A DNA stretch of 64,000 bases, from assembly GCA_002914805.1 (NCBI GenBank), contig JXTB01000321.1:294305-358304 (forward strand), in the 5' to 3' direction. The notes under the pieces were generated by a model, which did no database searches, had not been told where the DNA came from, and was given only the letters and a program-made list of their open reading frames with translations. Positions 52,691-63,555 of the stretch are shown piece after piece (the stretch's first letter is position 1; each line of letters starts with the position of its first letter). Position numbers and translations under genes: made by a program. Origin of the DNA: Parasponia andersonii (taxonomy: Eukaryota; Streptophyta; Magnoliopsida; Rosales; Cannabaceae).

Positions 52691-53745
52691 GTCGGCAGCG
52701 TGCGCGGCCTACTGCCCTTCGTATGTCCTCTCGGGTCGTCAACAAGCAACGTGATCCCCGTGGTGCAATTCTTGGCGAGATCCGCTGGCAACTGTTTTAT
52801 TTTGCAGCTCAATCCCCTCCGCACGTTTTCTCGCGAAATGATTCCCATAGTGCGATACTTACTGAGGTCTACTGGCAAGCATTTGACTGCGTAGCCCGAT
52901 CCTATTTGTGCGTCTTCCTGGGCTATCGGCAAGCATTCTATTGCACGATGTGATATCCATAGTATGATCTTCGTCGAGGTATGCTGGCAAGCATTTTACT
53001 GCGCAACTCAATCCTCTTCGTATGTTTTCTCAGGACATCGGTGAGTATTTATTGCACAATGTGACTCCCAAAGTACGATCTTTGATGAGGTCTGCTAGTA
53101 AGCATTTTACTGCGCAGTTCATTCCTCTCCGTACGTTTCCTCGGGTCGTCGGCGAGTGACGTGATCCCCGCAGTACGATTTTTGATGACGTCTGCTAGCA
53201 AGCATTTTATTGTGCAGCTCATTCCTCTTCGTACGTTTTCTCAGGTCGTCAACAAGCGATGTGATCCCCGCAGTTCCTCTTCGTACGTTTTCTCGGGTCG
53301 TCGGCAAGCAACGTGATCCCCACAGTATGATCGTTTTCGAGGTCTGCTGGCAAGTTTTTGGTTGGGCAGCTCATTCCTCTTCGTACGTTTTCTCAGGTCA
53401 TCGGCAAGCGACGTGATCCCTGTAGTATGATTTTTGATGAGGTCTGCTGGCAAGTATTTTATTGCGCAGCTCACTCCTCTTCGTACATTTTCTCAGGTCA
53501 TCGGCAAGCGACGTGATCCCCGTAGTATGATCATTTTCGAGATCTGCTGGCAAGTTTTTGGTTGCACAGCTCATTCCTCTTCGTACGTTTTCTCAGGTCA
53601 TCGACAAGCAACGTGATCCCCGCAATACAATTTTTGATGAGGTCTGTTGGCAAGTATTTTATTGCGCAGCTCATTCCTCTTCATACATTTTCTTGGGTCG
53701 TCGGCAAGCGACGTGATCCCCGCAGTATGATTTTTGTTTGCACGA
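52690..53745. repeat. 3'-UTR tandem repeats of element B, about 9-10 units
   Basis: Units of about 100 bp, clearest between 53370 and 53740, marked by TCCTCTTCGTACGTTTTCTC, GTGATCCCCG and CTGGCAAG. Spacing becomes regular toward the right, while the left units are more diverged and variable in length. One unit is cut short at about 53275. Confidence 0.85.
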
Positions 53746-53924
53746 GTAGTTCGTGGGGTCTGGCACTAGGGCAGACCCTTTTTCATAGCAATCCAAAGCA
53801 TAAGTCCGTGTAGCAGAAATCCTAACTTATTTTGGAATTAAGCTGTTCAATAATACAAGCATTCACATGTGTCTTACACCATTTACACGCATCTCACACG
53901 TAATACTTCTTCAGGTGTTGGGCG

Positions 53925-55023
53925 TTCCATGTATTTAGTAGGCTCTTCCCGGTCTTGAGTTCTTTTAGGACGTACGCACCATTATCGAGCGCCTTGATCA
54001 CCTCATAGGGCCCAACCCAGTTAGAGTCCAGCTTCGAGGAGTTTCCTGTCCTGACCCTTAAGACCCAATCTCTGGCGTTAAATCGACGAGTGCTAACCTT
54101 CTTCGCATAGTAGGACCTGGCCTACTAGTGATACGAGGCCAGGTAGACTAGGGCCATGTCCCTTGTTTCTTCTAAGAGGTCTGTGTTATGGCTTAGAATG
54201 TTGCTCATTCAGTGAGGCGTCTCTTACCACTTCGGAGTGAAGGATCAGGAGGCCAATCTCGGTCGGGATCACAGCCTCTGACCCGTAGACCATGGCGAAT
54301 GGTGTTCTTCCTATTGACCTCCGCTCTGTGATTCAATGGGCCCACACGATGGCCGGTAGCTCTTCTAACCACCCCCATTTGGCCTCCTGCAAGTTCTTTT
54401 TTATATTGTTGAATATGACTTTGTTTGTTGCTTCTGATTGGCCATTCCCCTAACGGTAGTTTATGAATGAGAAGCTGAGCCTTATTTCATACAACTCACA
54501 CAGCTCCTTTAGTTTCACAATCTAGAACTGCGTGCCGTGATCGGCGTTATCTCTCTCGGGATCCCGTACCGGCAGATTATGTTTTTCCAAATGAAGTTAA
54601 TCGTGTCTGCCTTGTTGACGGTTATGTAGGCTTCGGCTTCTACCCATTTGGTAAAATAATCAGTGGCCAGCAGGACATACCTTTTTCCCCTTTGACTTCT
54701 GGGGAGTTCTCTGACGATGTCCAGACCCCATTTAGCGAAAGGCCAAGGAGTTATGTTCGAATGGAGTTCCTCCGCGGGTTGGCGCTTCACAGGGCGAACC
54801 TCTAGCACTTGTCACATTTCTTGACAAACTGGGCCACCTCAGTCATCATGTATGGCCAGAAGTACCCGGTGGTCAAGGCCCTGTGGGCGAGGCTATGCCT
54901 GCCAGAGTGGTTGCCATACGCTCCTTCGTGGATTTCCTCCATCAGTTTTTGTGCCTCGATAGGGCCTACGCACCTTAGCATTGGTCCCATCATTGATCTC
55001 CTATACAGTCGGTCCGCCACCAT
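53925..55023 (-). pseudogene. Integrase region of element B
   Basis: Zinc-binding segment (HEGAYGNHSGRHSLAHRAL ... CDKC), core start WGLDIVRELPR and ATDYFTKWVEAEAY, then remnants of the DDE core and a C-terminal GPY module (SNWVGPYEVIKALDNGAYVL near 54000). Stops and a frameshift near 54520-54560 break the frame. Confidence 0.82.
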
Positions 55024-55281
55024 AGAATACCAGGCAGCCTTCAGTCTGATCGACCTCGCTTTTTAGGGGCCTGCGGGCAGGTTCCCCGACACCAGGTATT
55101 GGGTGATGGGTCTCATCCAGCCCTCATCCTCAGAGTCAGCTGCAAATACGTGGAGCGTGGGAGCCTCCAAGGGGCCTTTTGTGTTTTCACCCTCTAGTAA
55201 AATCTCCGTATGTTCGGTCGTTCCCCCGATCGACGCACTTTTAGCTAATTCATCGGCCTTTTGGTTCATCTCCCTGGATAT

Positions 55282-55821
55282 TTATCCGATATCGAACCTG
55301 CTGAAACGGGCTTTCACCTCCATGACCCGGGAGAAGTACCTATGTAATCTTGGCTCTTTTACTTCGAAGTCCCTCCTGACCTGACCCACAATCAGTTGTG
55401 AGTCAGTTTTTACCACGATGTCCTCTACTCCGAAGTGCAGAGCCAATTCAAGGCCTTGTAGCAGCGCCTCGTACTCCACCTCATTGTTTGTCGCCTGGAA
55501 ACTGAGCTTCAAAGCTTTCTCTACCCTGAGTCTTGCCGGGGTCTACAAGACTATTCCGATACTTGACTCTGAGGCGCTCATAGATCCGTCAGTATAGAGG
55601 GTCCAGGCTGAAAGGGTGTGAGGCGGGGACGTCTGAAGCAGGTCGTGCGGCTCGCCGAAGGACTGGATTTCCACTAAGAAGTCTGCCATGACTTGCCCTT
55701 TCTTCGCTATTCGAGGCCGATATTTGATGTCGTATATCCCCACCTCGATGGCCCACTTGGTTAGTTGTCCCAACAGGTCCAGCTTGGCCAAGATTTGCCA
55801 GATGGGGAAATCCGTATACAC
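55282..55821 (-). pseudogene. Archaeal-type RNase H of element B
   Basis: Contains LYTDGS, ATNNEVEYEALLQGLELAL and KTDSQLIVGQV; a stop near 55540 splits the frame. The Tat-specific second RNase H, as in element A. Confidence 0.85.
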
Positions 55822-55994
55822 CGTTACTGGGTGCGCCTCGAAGTATTGCCTGAGTCTCTTCTAAGCGTTGACCAAAGCTAAGACCAGTCTCTCCGCCATA
55901 CTATATCGCGTTTTGGCGTCTAGAAGCATGCGGCTCATGTAAAACATAGGCTTATGCTTGCCGTCTTCCTCGACGAACAGCACGGTACTGATCG

Positions 55995-56945
55995 CTACTT
56001 CGGATACTGCCAAATAAGCGTACAGGCGCAAAACAGCTTGAGCTCTGTCAGCGCCCTATCTTGCTCCTCCTCCCAGACGACCCTCGAGCTTTCCTTTATG
56101 TACTGGAAGAAGGGCTTGCATCGGTCGGACATCTTGGAGACAAAACGGCTGAGAGCGGCTATCTTCCCGGTTAGGCACTGGATCTCCCGAACGGTCGAGG
56201 GTCTTTTCTCGTCTGCGATAGAGGACAACTGGATCGGGTTGGCCTCAATACCCCTTCTGCTCACGATGTGTCCCAGGAACTGGCTGGAAGACACCCCAAA
56301 CACGCACTTCTTAGGGTTCAAACGTAGCCAGTATCGCCTCAGGATTTGAAAACATTCATTCAGGTATCCCAGATGGTCCGAAGCCTCCTTGCTCTTTATG
56401 ACCATGTCGTCGATGTAGACTTCCATAGTTTTCCCGAGCAGCCCAGCGAACATTTTGTTCATGAGCCTCTGGTAGGTCGCCCCTGTGTTCTTCAAGCCGA
56501 AAGGCATGCGCCTATAATAGTACAGACCTCACTCTGTAATGAACGCCGTGTGAATCTGGTCTTCCTTGTATAGAGGAATCTGGTTGTATCCAGAGTAGGC
56601 ATCCAAGAAGCTCATCCTATCAAAGCCAGCTGTAGCGTCGACTATTTGGTCGATCCTTGGCAGGGGGAAGCTATCCTTCGGGCAGGCCTTGTTTAGGTTA
56701 GTGAAGTCTATGCAAGTGCGGTCATCGCCATTTTTCTTTTTCACCACCACCGGGTTGGAGACTCAGCACGGGTATACGTATTCCATGATCAGGCCGTTCT
56801 CCAGTAACATCTCTACCTCCTTATTGATCGCCCTATTTTTCTCTGGCGCGAACCTTCTGGGACTCTGTCTGACCATAGGGAATTGGGGTCTGCATTCAAT
56901 CGGTGGCAGGCGTGTGCTCCTAGTTGTCATTCTTGAGGGTACCAT
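55995..56945 (-). pseudogene. Reverse transcriptase region of element B, YIDD intact
   Basis: RT motifs DRTCIDFTNLNKACPKDSF, LDAYSGYNQIPLYKED, MPFGLKNTGATYQRLM and catalytic YIDD (56406-56417), followed by the connection to the RT-linked RNase H, which is partly deleted near 56030 (the segment equivalent to A 38830-38890 is shortened). The N-terminal side ends at a deletion junction near 56920 that removes protease and gag. Confidence 0.87.
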
Positions 56946-57019
56946 TCGATGTTGTATGGCCTTTTGTACGGGAAGAGTGCGATCGTGAGGCTCCTGTTTC
57001 TTCTCTCGTGCTCAACTGT

Positions 57020-57037
57020 TTCCCACAGATCGCGCCA
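57020..57037 (-). other. Primer-binding site of element B
   Basis: On the - strand TGGCGCGATCTGTGGGAA starts three bases after the 5' LTR. After the first five bases it differs from the site in element A. Confidence 0.65.
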
Positions 57038-57040
57038 AAT

Positions 57041-57830
57041 TGTTGGTACAATTCTTACCAACTATCCACATTTCACTAAACTACTGACATTGTATCCACC
57101 AACCGTCCACGTTCCTTGCTATCCCGGAATGCCTTTAGCTTCTGGCTGAGACGGAAAGGCGGGGGTGGCCACCTGCAAAGACTCTCCAATGCTTAAGTCA
57201 GTGATTTATCCCCGAGACTGAACAGCAAGGATTTTGTTCTTCTTTGTAAACATTTTTTTTGTATATATCCCCCTTTAGGGAGGAAACAAGGCTTATATAT
57301 ATAATCCTGGAACTGAGAGCTTTCTGGCTCTTAATCCCAAGATCGAGTACCTTTTTCCATCATGACTTACTCCAGAAATCACGGATCGTGATTACCGTGA
57401 CCTCTCTTGCATCGTCGCAGTCTGTTTTCCGCCGTCCCCTATGACTCCAGCCTGTCGGGGGTGAGATTTTGACAAGCCGACGTTCCGTCAGGACGACTTG
57501 CCCAATAAGCGCACCTATCCAGGATTGCATTAAATGCTCTGTCTAGGTCTGGAGCTGTGTGCTGGTTCCCACGGTATTCTGGCGGAAGATCCTTGAGGCT
57601 CCTGACTCCCAGCTGTCGAGGTAAGAATCGGACTGGGCCGAATTCATCCAGAGTCTGGGATAGGTTCGGCCCTGGCCTCGGACAGCCTATGGGCTTATGC
57701 AGTACCACGTGCGACTCGCGTGGCTTTTAATCGATCACTCTGGATACGTGTCGAACGGTGTACCCCCACTCGTGACCTATTCTGTCACTTAATCGTTTAC
57801 GTAGTGTATGATTTAGGAACGGGTTTCACA
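57041..57830 (-). repeat. 5' LTR of element B
   Basis: 790 bp, bounded by TGTTGG and TTCACA on the + strand; partner of 44700-45489. Confidence 0.9.
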
Positions 57831-57835
57831 GGCTA

Positions 57836-59000
57836 TCTTCAAGGTGTAGCCGCAATGATATCACAGAAGGATATATCTCACTCAAAATGAACCCAAATAT
57901 TCTCCACATTGCCTTAGGTGCAGAAATCCATCTCGCAGATTGGAAGATCGAGATTTCATCAATAATATCTGATTCATTATCAAGATCTACAGAAAAACAG
58001 ATTCGATCATGGCCTTTATAAATATATTTGTACATGTACTTGACAGCTTTTACTGTGGAACAAATTTCGACATTTAAATGGCCATCAAACTTGGCTAATA
58101 AATAAGGGTTATAAGGAACAACTCATTTATTGTCCAACCAATGACCCCGTACTCAACTTTTCTATTATCTTTACGTCGTCTCTACTTCGGATAAGAGTCA
58201 TCTCCGAGTGTAGTCTCTGTTCGAAATTGTTTGGGGTAATGACGTCTGCATTTGCCATTTTCTTGCATACAAATGTTCTTTGGATTTAATGTACCACAGG
58301 GACCATGCATCATCATATGTTTCACAACAAGCGAGTGCAACTATGGATATTGCTTTTGATTTGGAAGTTCAGTTAAGACAATTTTATCAAAGCACTCTAG
58401 TCGAAAAAACTTGTTCCCTCTATTTAAAATAACCAGAAAATGTGCATGAGGAAGTCCTCTTTTTTGGAATTCAAACATGACCAAATATTTGTTTTTTGAA
58501 CAAATCATATTTCAGCTTTTCTAATTTTGCTGTGAAAATTCGTGCGACCAAGTCAGGTCTATTTTGAACTTCATCGCTATCCCCCAATTCATCTTGTATT
58601 TCTTGCCAATTGGGATTACATGTCATTGTCAAGAATAGATCTGGTTTTCCAAATCTATGTACCAATGCCATTGCATCCATGTATCGTTTTCGCATGTCCC
58701 TAGGACCACCAATAAAAGATGCATGCAGAATAATTTTGCGACCAACTTTGTAACCTTTTGTTTCACCTATTTCTATACAATCAATGATACCTTGATAAAG
58801 CTCAGCTCGAATTTCCGCATGATTATTTCGTAAATAGTCCAATCGGGCTGTTCCACTTCAATATACATGTCAACTACATATTGCTGCAATAAACGACCAG
58901 CATGGAATAGTATAGACTTTTCAGAAGGCCTGATCTGCAATTTATAACAGTAATATTCTCGACGTGAAACAAAAGATCTTTTCTTCTTGCTTGTGAGTAC
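57836..59000 (-). pseudogene. Helitron Rep domain (HUH endonuclease / replication initiator)
   Basis: Contains the Helitron_like_N hallmark FGKPDLFLTMTCNPNWQEI, then the HUH metal-binding motif within GLPHAHFLVIL (His-Ala-His at 58440-58448), then VKYMYKYIYKGHD with the candidate catalytic tyrosines, then SARWISAPKAMWRIFGF. Rep nicks and joins single strands during rolling-circle transposition. A one-base frameshift between 58471 and 58490 separates the first part from the HUH motif, and further stops lie at 58110-58190. The exon begins after an acceptor near 59000 (intron about 59000-59103, AT-rich). Confidence 0.88.
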
Positions 59001-59103
59001 TGAAAAAGAAAAAAAAAAAATTGAGAATGAACAAAAAAGAATAGACAAATTTCACACAAAAGAAAGAACTAAAATATACTCGTTAATAAATGAACTAATT
59101 TAC

Positions 59104-60540
59104 CTTTAGTTTCTGCAGCTATTATTTCAGAAGCAGAACCAGTTGCATAAGCATTAACTAAATGATCATCACTTGGACAAAGTTTTTTATTAATTTCCTC
59201 ATTCTTCTGAATTCCTTGATGCCAACTAGCCACTGCGTATGGAAACAATAAAGGAGACTGAAGCAGGTCATAACAACCAAAATAATAATGAATTTTATGG
59301 TTTTCTCCTTCATGACATGAAATAATTATGTCAAGAGTCTACACTTCAGCATTAAAATCATGGTCCACCCATAGCACAGTAACTTGAGAGACAGAAGGAG
59401 CCTTTGATCAAGCCCTGAATCACATTTCAACTGTATTTTACGATTCTCTAAATCAGGAAAATCTACTAGACTCCGAAAAAATTGACAATAAGGATTTACT
59501 ATTAATGCGCTATTTATGTTGCTAAGGGTTACAGTTTCATCCTTTTTAAAAAGATCAATCGATTCTCCATTTCATAGTCAGTATCATGAAAGTATACTTG
59601 CAAGTGAGCAAAGAGGACTATTCACTAGAATAATTCGATTGATGTAATGATACATTTGTCCTTGCACTCTAAAAGTGTACATGCCCTTGTCCATGGTGCA
59701 TACCTCCTTGTCATACTTAACACCGAGTGACGTAAAAGCAAAATTATTATTGTGGATTCGAAAATTTCTTTTAAAGTCTCGTGCTTCAGTAGAGTAGACG
59801 TTGAAATAAATAGTTCATACAATTCGGCCAGCACATCATTTATTTTCAACACAATTTTTCCAGTAGAACAACAAAATCCTTCGCTCTCATATTGGAACTT
59901 TTTTGCTCGACAATAGTAGCAAAACGTTGGTTGTTTAAGCACATGAGACTCCATGGGTATTACCTCAAAATCAAATGGTTTGTTTCTATTTCTCCTCTCC
60001 AATTTATTATGCAGCTTCTTTTGAACCTCTTGAGATTTTGACCCAAACTCTACGTTCTTATTGAGACCTATAATATATAAATGATAGCAAGAATTCAAAC
60101 TAAAGAAAATCCACAATTAATCAAGCTTATTTACCAGACAAATAATTAAGTTGTACCTTGATCCCTTGACAAATTCCTTTGAGGTTTCGGGTTGAACGTA
60201 TATAAAACAATGACAAATATAAGCAAAAGGTTTTTTCTTTTTTCTTTTTTTTTTTTAAATAAAAAGGTTACAAGTAGTCACTGATCAAATGCAGTCATTA
60301 CCAAGTTCAAAGACACCAAAAACAAATAAATGAGCTTTTCCTCTCCCATTATCAGCATGCAAGACTGGTTCGTCATAGTTGTTGTCTTAGGAAAAAAAAA
60401 ATAATAACAAAAAATAAATATTAGAAATTCAAAACCTAATGTAAATGCCATTCTGCCAATAAAGAACGTACCTATGTGATCTTCGTTGATAACTAGCTAT
60501 ACTATGATAACTTTAGGTACTTGTAATTTTCTCAACACAT
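59104..60540 (-). pseudogene. Helitron N-terminal exons
   Basis: The region upstream of Rep. At 59625-60116 lies the Helitron N-terminal zinc-finger-like segment (CYYCRAKKFQYESEGFCCS), which frameshifts near 59770 into NNNFAFTSLGVKYDKE-type sequence. A small exon at 60302-60385 (HADNGRGKAHLFVFGVFEL) has good splice borders, and another donor lies at 60470-60471. In-frame stops occur in the outermost exon (60472 to about 60537). Confidence 0.65.
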
Positions 60541-60555
60541 AAAATTACAAGAGTT

Positions 60556-60649
60556 TTGTTCTACAGAGAATATGAATACTATTTTCTTTTTTTTCTCTAG
60601 TTTATGGATACTTTATAGAAAATAATACGTAGTGTCTCTTGCTAGAATT

Positions 60650-60699
<50 letters not shown>

Positions 60700-61992
60700 C
60701 TAATTAATTAATTAATTATTCATATTAATTAATTTATATATATAACGTTTTGAAGAAAAGGTTGGTTTACCTTTTTTTTATTTTATAAACGTAAATTTTA
60801 TAAATTTCTCAATTTCTGTTTATCTAATTATCTGATAATTAGATATTTTTAAATTCAAAATTTAAATAAATTAGGAAACTTATCTCTTCATAAATTTCAA
60901 TTAATTAATTCAAAATTAATTAATTAATAACAATTATTAATTATTGTATACAAATAATTTATTTAGACAAAGTGTGCAGTAACAGAAATAATGTAATATC
61001 CAGTACAGTGTTTCTAAGAGGTGGAATTGGGGACCTTGTAATTCAAGCTCCAATAAATTATGACAATTAATTAAACTCTTTAATTAATTTGTCTAATTTA
61101 TTAATTCCACTATTACTCCACTAAAAATCCAGAATTGCACTCTTGAAATTACAGAATTAATTTACTCAGAAAACAGTGAGTAGTCCATCGATTTAATCAT
61201 TACATGTAGTTCAATCCTCTATAGACAATTCATAATTGGAGCTAGGTCATGTTCCATTTATCTTCCAACTACATCTTTATCATTGTGTACCATTGATTAT
61301 CTAATGAACAATTAATTTATAAATCTATTATAAATTGAATACTCAAACTGTTCAAATCCTGAATCAATACACAAGGGAATCATCTTTCTAACTTCCTAAT
61401 GGAAAGAATGGATACAATATCTGTAAGTTACATTCCTAGCTACTCATCTCATCATGCTCCCAAGATACAAATATTTCGATCTGTTTATAAACAAACATTT
61501 AACAAGTATGTCAGACAACATAATGTTATAAATAGGAGTCTATAACTACTCAGGATTAAGATTGATCTACATATGATCATCTAGTGACATTATTTGAACT
61601 CTCAACAGTCAACAGAATTTATGTGAGATTCAAATCATGTCTAGTCCAGTCCTATATAACCAAATTATATAAAGTACCTCCGTTGTGATGTCATCACATC
61701 AATAGTCCGGATAAGACTATTACATTCTCAATGTTAATGGACCGTACTAATAAAATTTAATTAAAGATCTCAAACTTTAATTAATTATTACGGACTATAT
61801 TTAGTTTATTATCTATAAATTTAATCCTCATGTATATAACATTTATATGCTAAATTTATGGTCACATAAATAAACTAGGGATTTTCTGTTTAATGACATA
61901 ACAATTATGCACAAATTTAAATAGAAAAATGTCATTTTATTAATTCAGCAAATATCCAAAATATACATACTTTTAGGGCATAAACCCTAACA
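60556..61992 (-). repeat. Ty1/copia 3' LTR (outer end uncertain)
   Basis: On the - strand it begins TGTTAGGGTTTATGCCC directly after the polypurine tract. A possible end is ...GTAGAACA at 60556, just beyond the last Helitron exon, but no second LTR is present to confirm this. It contains a (TA)n run at 60656-60694. Its start resembles the copia LTR at 46139. Confidence 0.55.
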
Positions 61993-62008
61993 ATCTCCCA
62001 CTTGCCCT
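61993..62008 (-). other. Polypurine tract of the copia remnant
   Basis: AGGGCAAGTGGGAGAT on the - strand, directly between the pol stop codon and the LTR; a common plant Ty1/copia form. Confidence 0.75.
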
Positions 62009-62431
62009 AAAGTAGATGAGACATGTCTCTCAATCCTAAACCCTCTAAGTGACTCTCAAAAGTCTTCACTAGAAGCGTTGTTGTAAAAGGATCAGCAATG
62101 TTATTTTCGGATGTTATCTTCATAACGACCATATCTCCTCGATGTACTATCTCTCTAATTAGATGATACTTCCTCTCTATACGCTTTCCTCTCTTATGAC
62201 TTCTTGGTTCTTTTGAATTCGCCACAACTCCACTGTTATCACAATATAAAGTCAGTGGCTTATCCATATTTGGAATAACTTCCAAATTAGTAAAGAACTT
62301 TCTGAGTCAAACTGCTTCTTTAGCTGCTTCACAAGATGTTATGTATTCTGCTTCCATAGTAGAATCTGCAGTGTTGAATTGTTTAACACTTATCCAGACA
62401 ACGACTCCACTACCAAGAGTGAACACTGACC
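62007..62431 (-). pseudogene. Ty1/copia RNase H, C-terminal part of pol
   Basis: Encodes VFTLGSGVVVWIS, STMEAEYITSCEAAKEAV and, in the longest frame (62007-62285), LYCDNSGVVANSKEPRSHKR followed by IADPFTT. These are the copia RNase H motifs. An in-frame TGA follows AAKEAV (about 62306-62308). The sequence breaks off abruptly at about 62431, so the rest of pol is missing or displaced. The stop codon lies just before the polypurine tract. Confidence 0.85.
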
Positions 62432-63499
62432 CAAACGTTTTTCAATTAATAAATAAAACATCAAAATATCTCATATTTTCTTTTATTTATTAACTACCGT
62501 TTTATGGTCAAAATACTATTAACAATTTAATTGTATTCTCATGAATGTGACCCATTATTTCAGATTTTAGTAACTTAACTCAAAATTGCCGCCGTAGAGT
62601 AGGTCAATTTTGAAATACATTCTAAAATCCTATATGTTGCAAATTAAGCTTTGTTATTAATTTAAATGGACATCCTCCGTAGGGAGGGCGAAATCTAAGA
62701 ATCTTTAGGCGTCAATTAAATCTCACAATGCTTAATTAATAATAAAAACCGTGAGATATATTGTCATATACCCCTCTCCCACTCATTATTTAAAAATCTT
62801 ATGTGTTTTTACTAATAAATATCTAATATTTTATTTAACCTATTTATTATATCTAATATAATTTTCTAGTTAAACTATTAGTCCAATCTTATTGGTCCTA
62901 AATAAATTACTAGATTTCCTAAAAATCTAAATTTATTATTATAGGAATAATTTGGCTAATCTAATTAATCTAATTAATAAAAATAGTCTAAATTAAATAA
63001 GTATGATATTACCAAAATTTTACTATTAAACTTAAATCATATTATTCAATTTTTTATATCTATTTAATTATTTAATCCAATTAAATTAGTAATATTCTAA
63101 TTAAACTATTTTAGCGTGAATATAATATGTATGCATAACATTCATAAATGACTATGAGTGGGTATAATGAATGATATGTTATTATACATGATCATGTTAT
63201 ACACTTCACATATAATATAACAATAAAATAATATTTAGGCAGTTCCCTTAGGAAATTACAACACAATAAAATAATAAAATTACAACACAATAAAATAATA
63301 AAATTACAAAGAGTTAAAGACATGCAGGCCTAAAAGCTATCCGCTAGTCTTCTTGGGTCTCCTCTCTTCTTTTAGTATTTTTACAAATCATATTAGCAAA
63401 AAGTGATATTCATGTGAATAGTTTTACAAAATTAGCCTAGCCCATATGATTATCAAATAATCATTTGGACCTCGGCTAGCCAATTTTTTTAAAAAACGT

Positions 63500-63555
<56 letters not shown>

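Larger units (their letters stand above)
44700..57830 (-). mobile_element. Tat/Ogre-type retrotransposon, element B (gag/protease deleted)
   Basis: A 13,131-bp insertion in the Helitron, with 5-bp target duplication GGCTA (44695-44699 and 57831-57835). It has the same layout and strand as element A but its LTRs and primer-binding site differ, so it is a different subfamily. From the 5' LTR the sequence passes almost directly into RT: gag and protease are deleted. Its antisense gene is interrupted by a Ty1/copia LTR insertion (46139-48814). The tandem repeats are longer than in A. It is non-autonomous. Confidence 0.92.
24817..60540 (-). mobile_element. Autonomous-type Helitron (Rep-helicase + RPA), broken by nested insertions
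   Basis: On the - strand the order is Rep N-terminal exons (about 60540-59100), HUH/Tyr Rep domain (about 59000-57836), PIF1-type helicase (44694-43091, then 31013-30602), RPA70-like gene (27359-25033), then a canonical 3' end at 24817. Two LTR retrotransposons (31019-43085 and 44700-57830) interrupt it. Without them it is about 10.5 kb, a normal size for plant RepHel elements. Helitrons move by rolling-circle replication. Frameshifts and stops in Rep, helicase and RPA exons show this copy is inactive. The 5' TC end was not identified, and 60540 is only the last recognisable coding DNA. Confidence 0.85.

Noticed and set aside
52690..53745. CRISPR-like regular array
   Set aside because: Units are about 100 bp, degenerate and without unique spacers; it is a Tat 3'-UTR tandem repeat in a plant genome.
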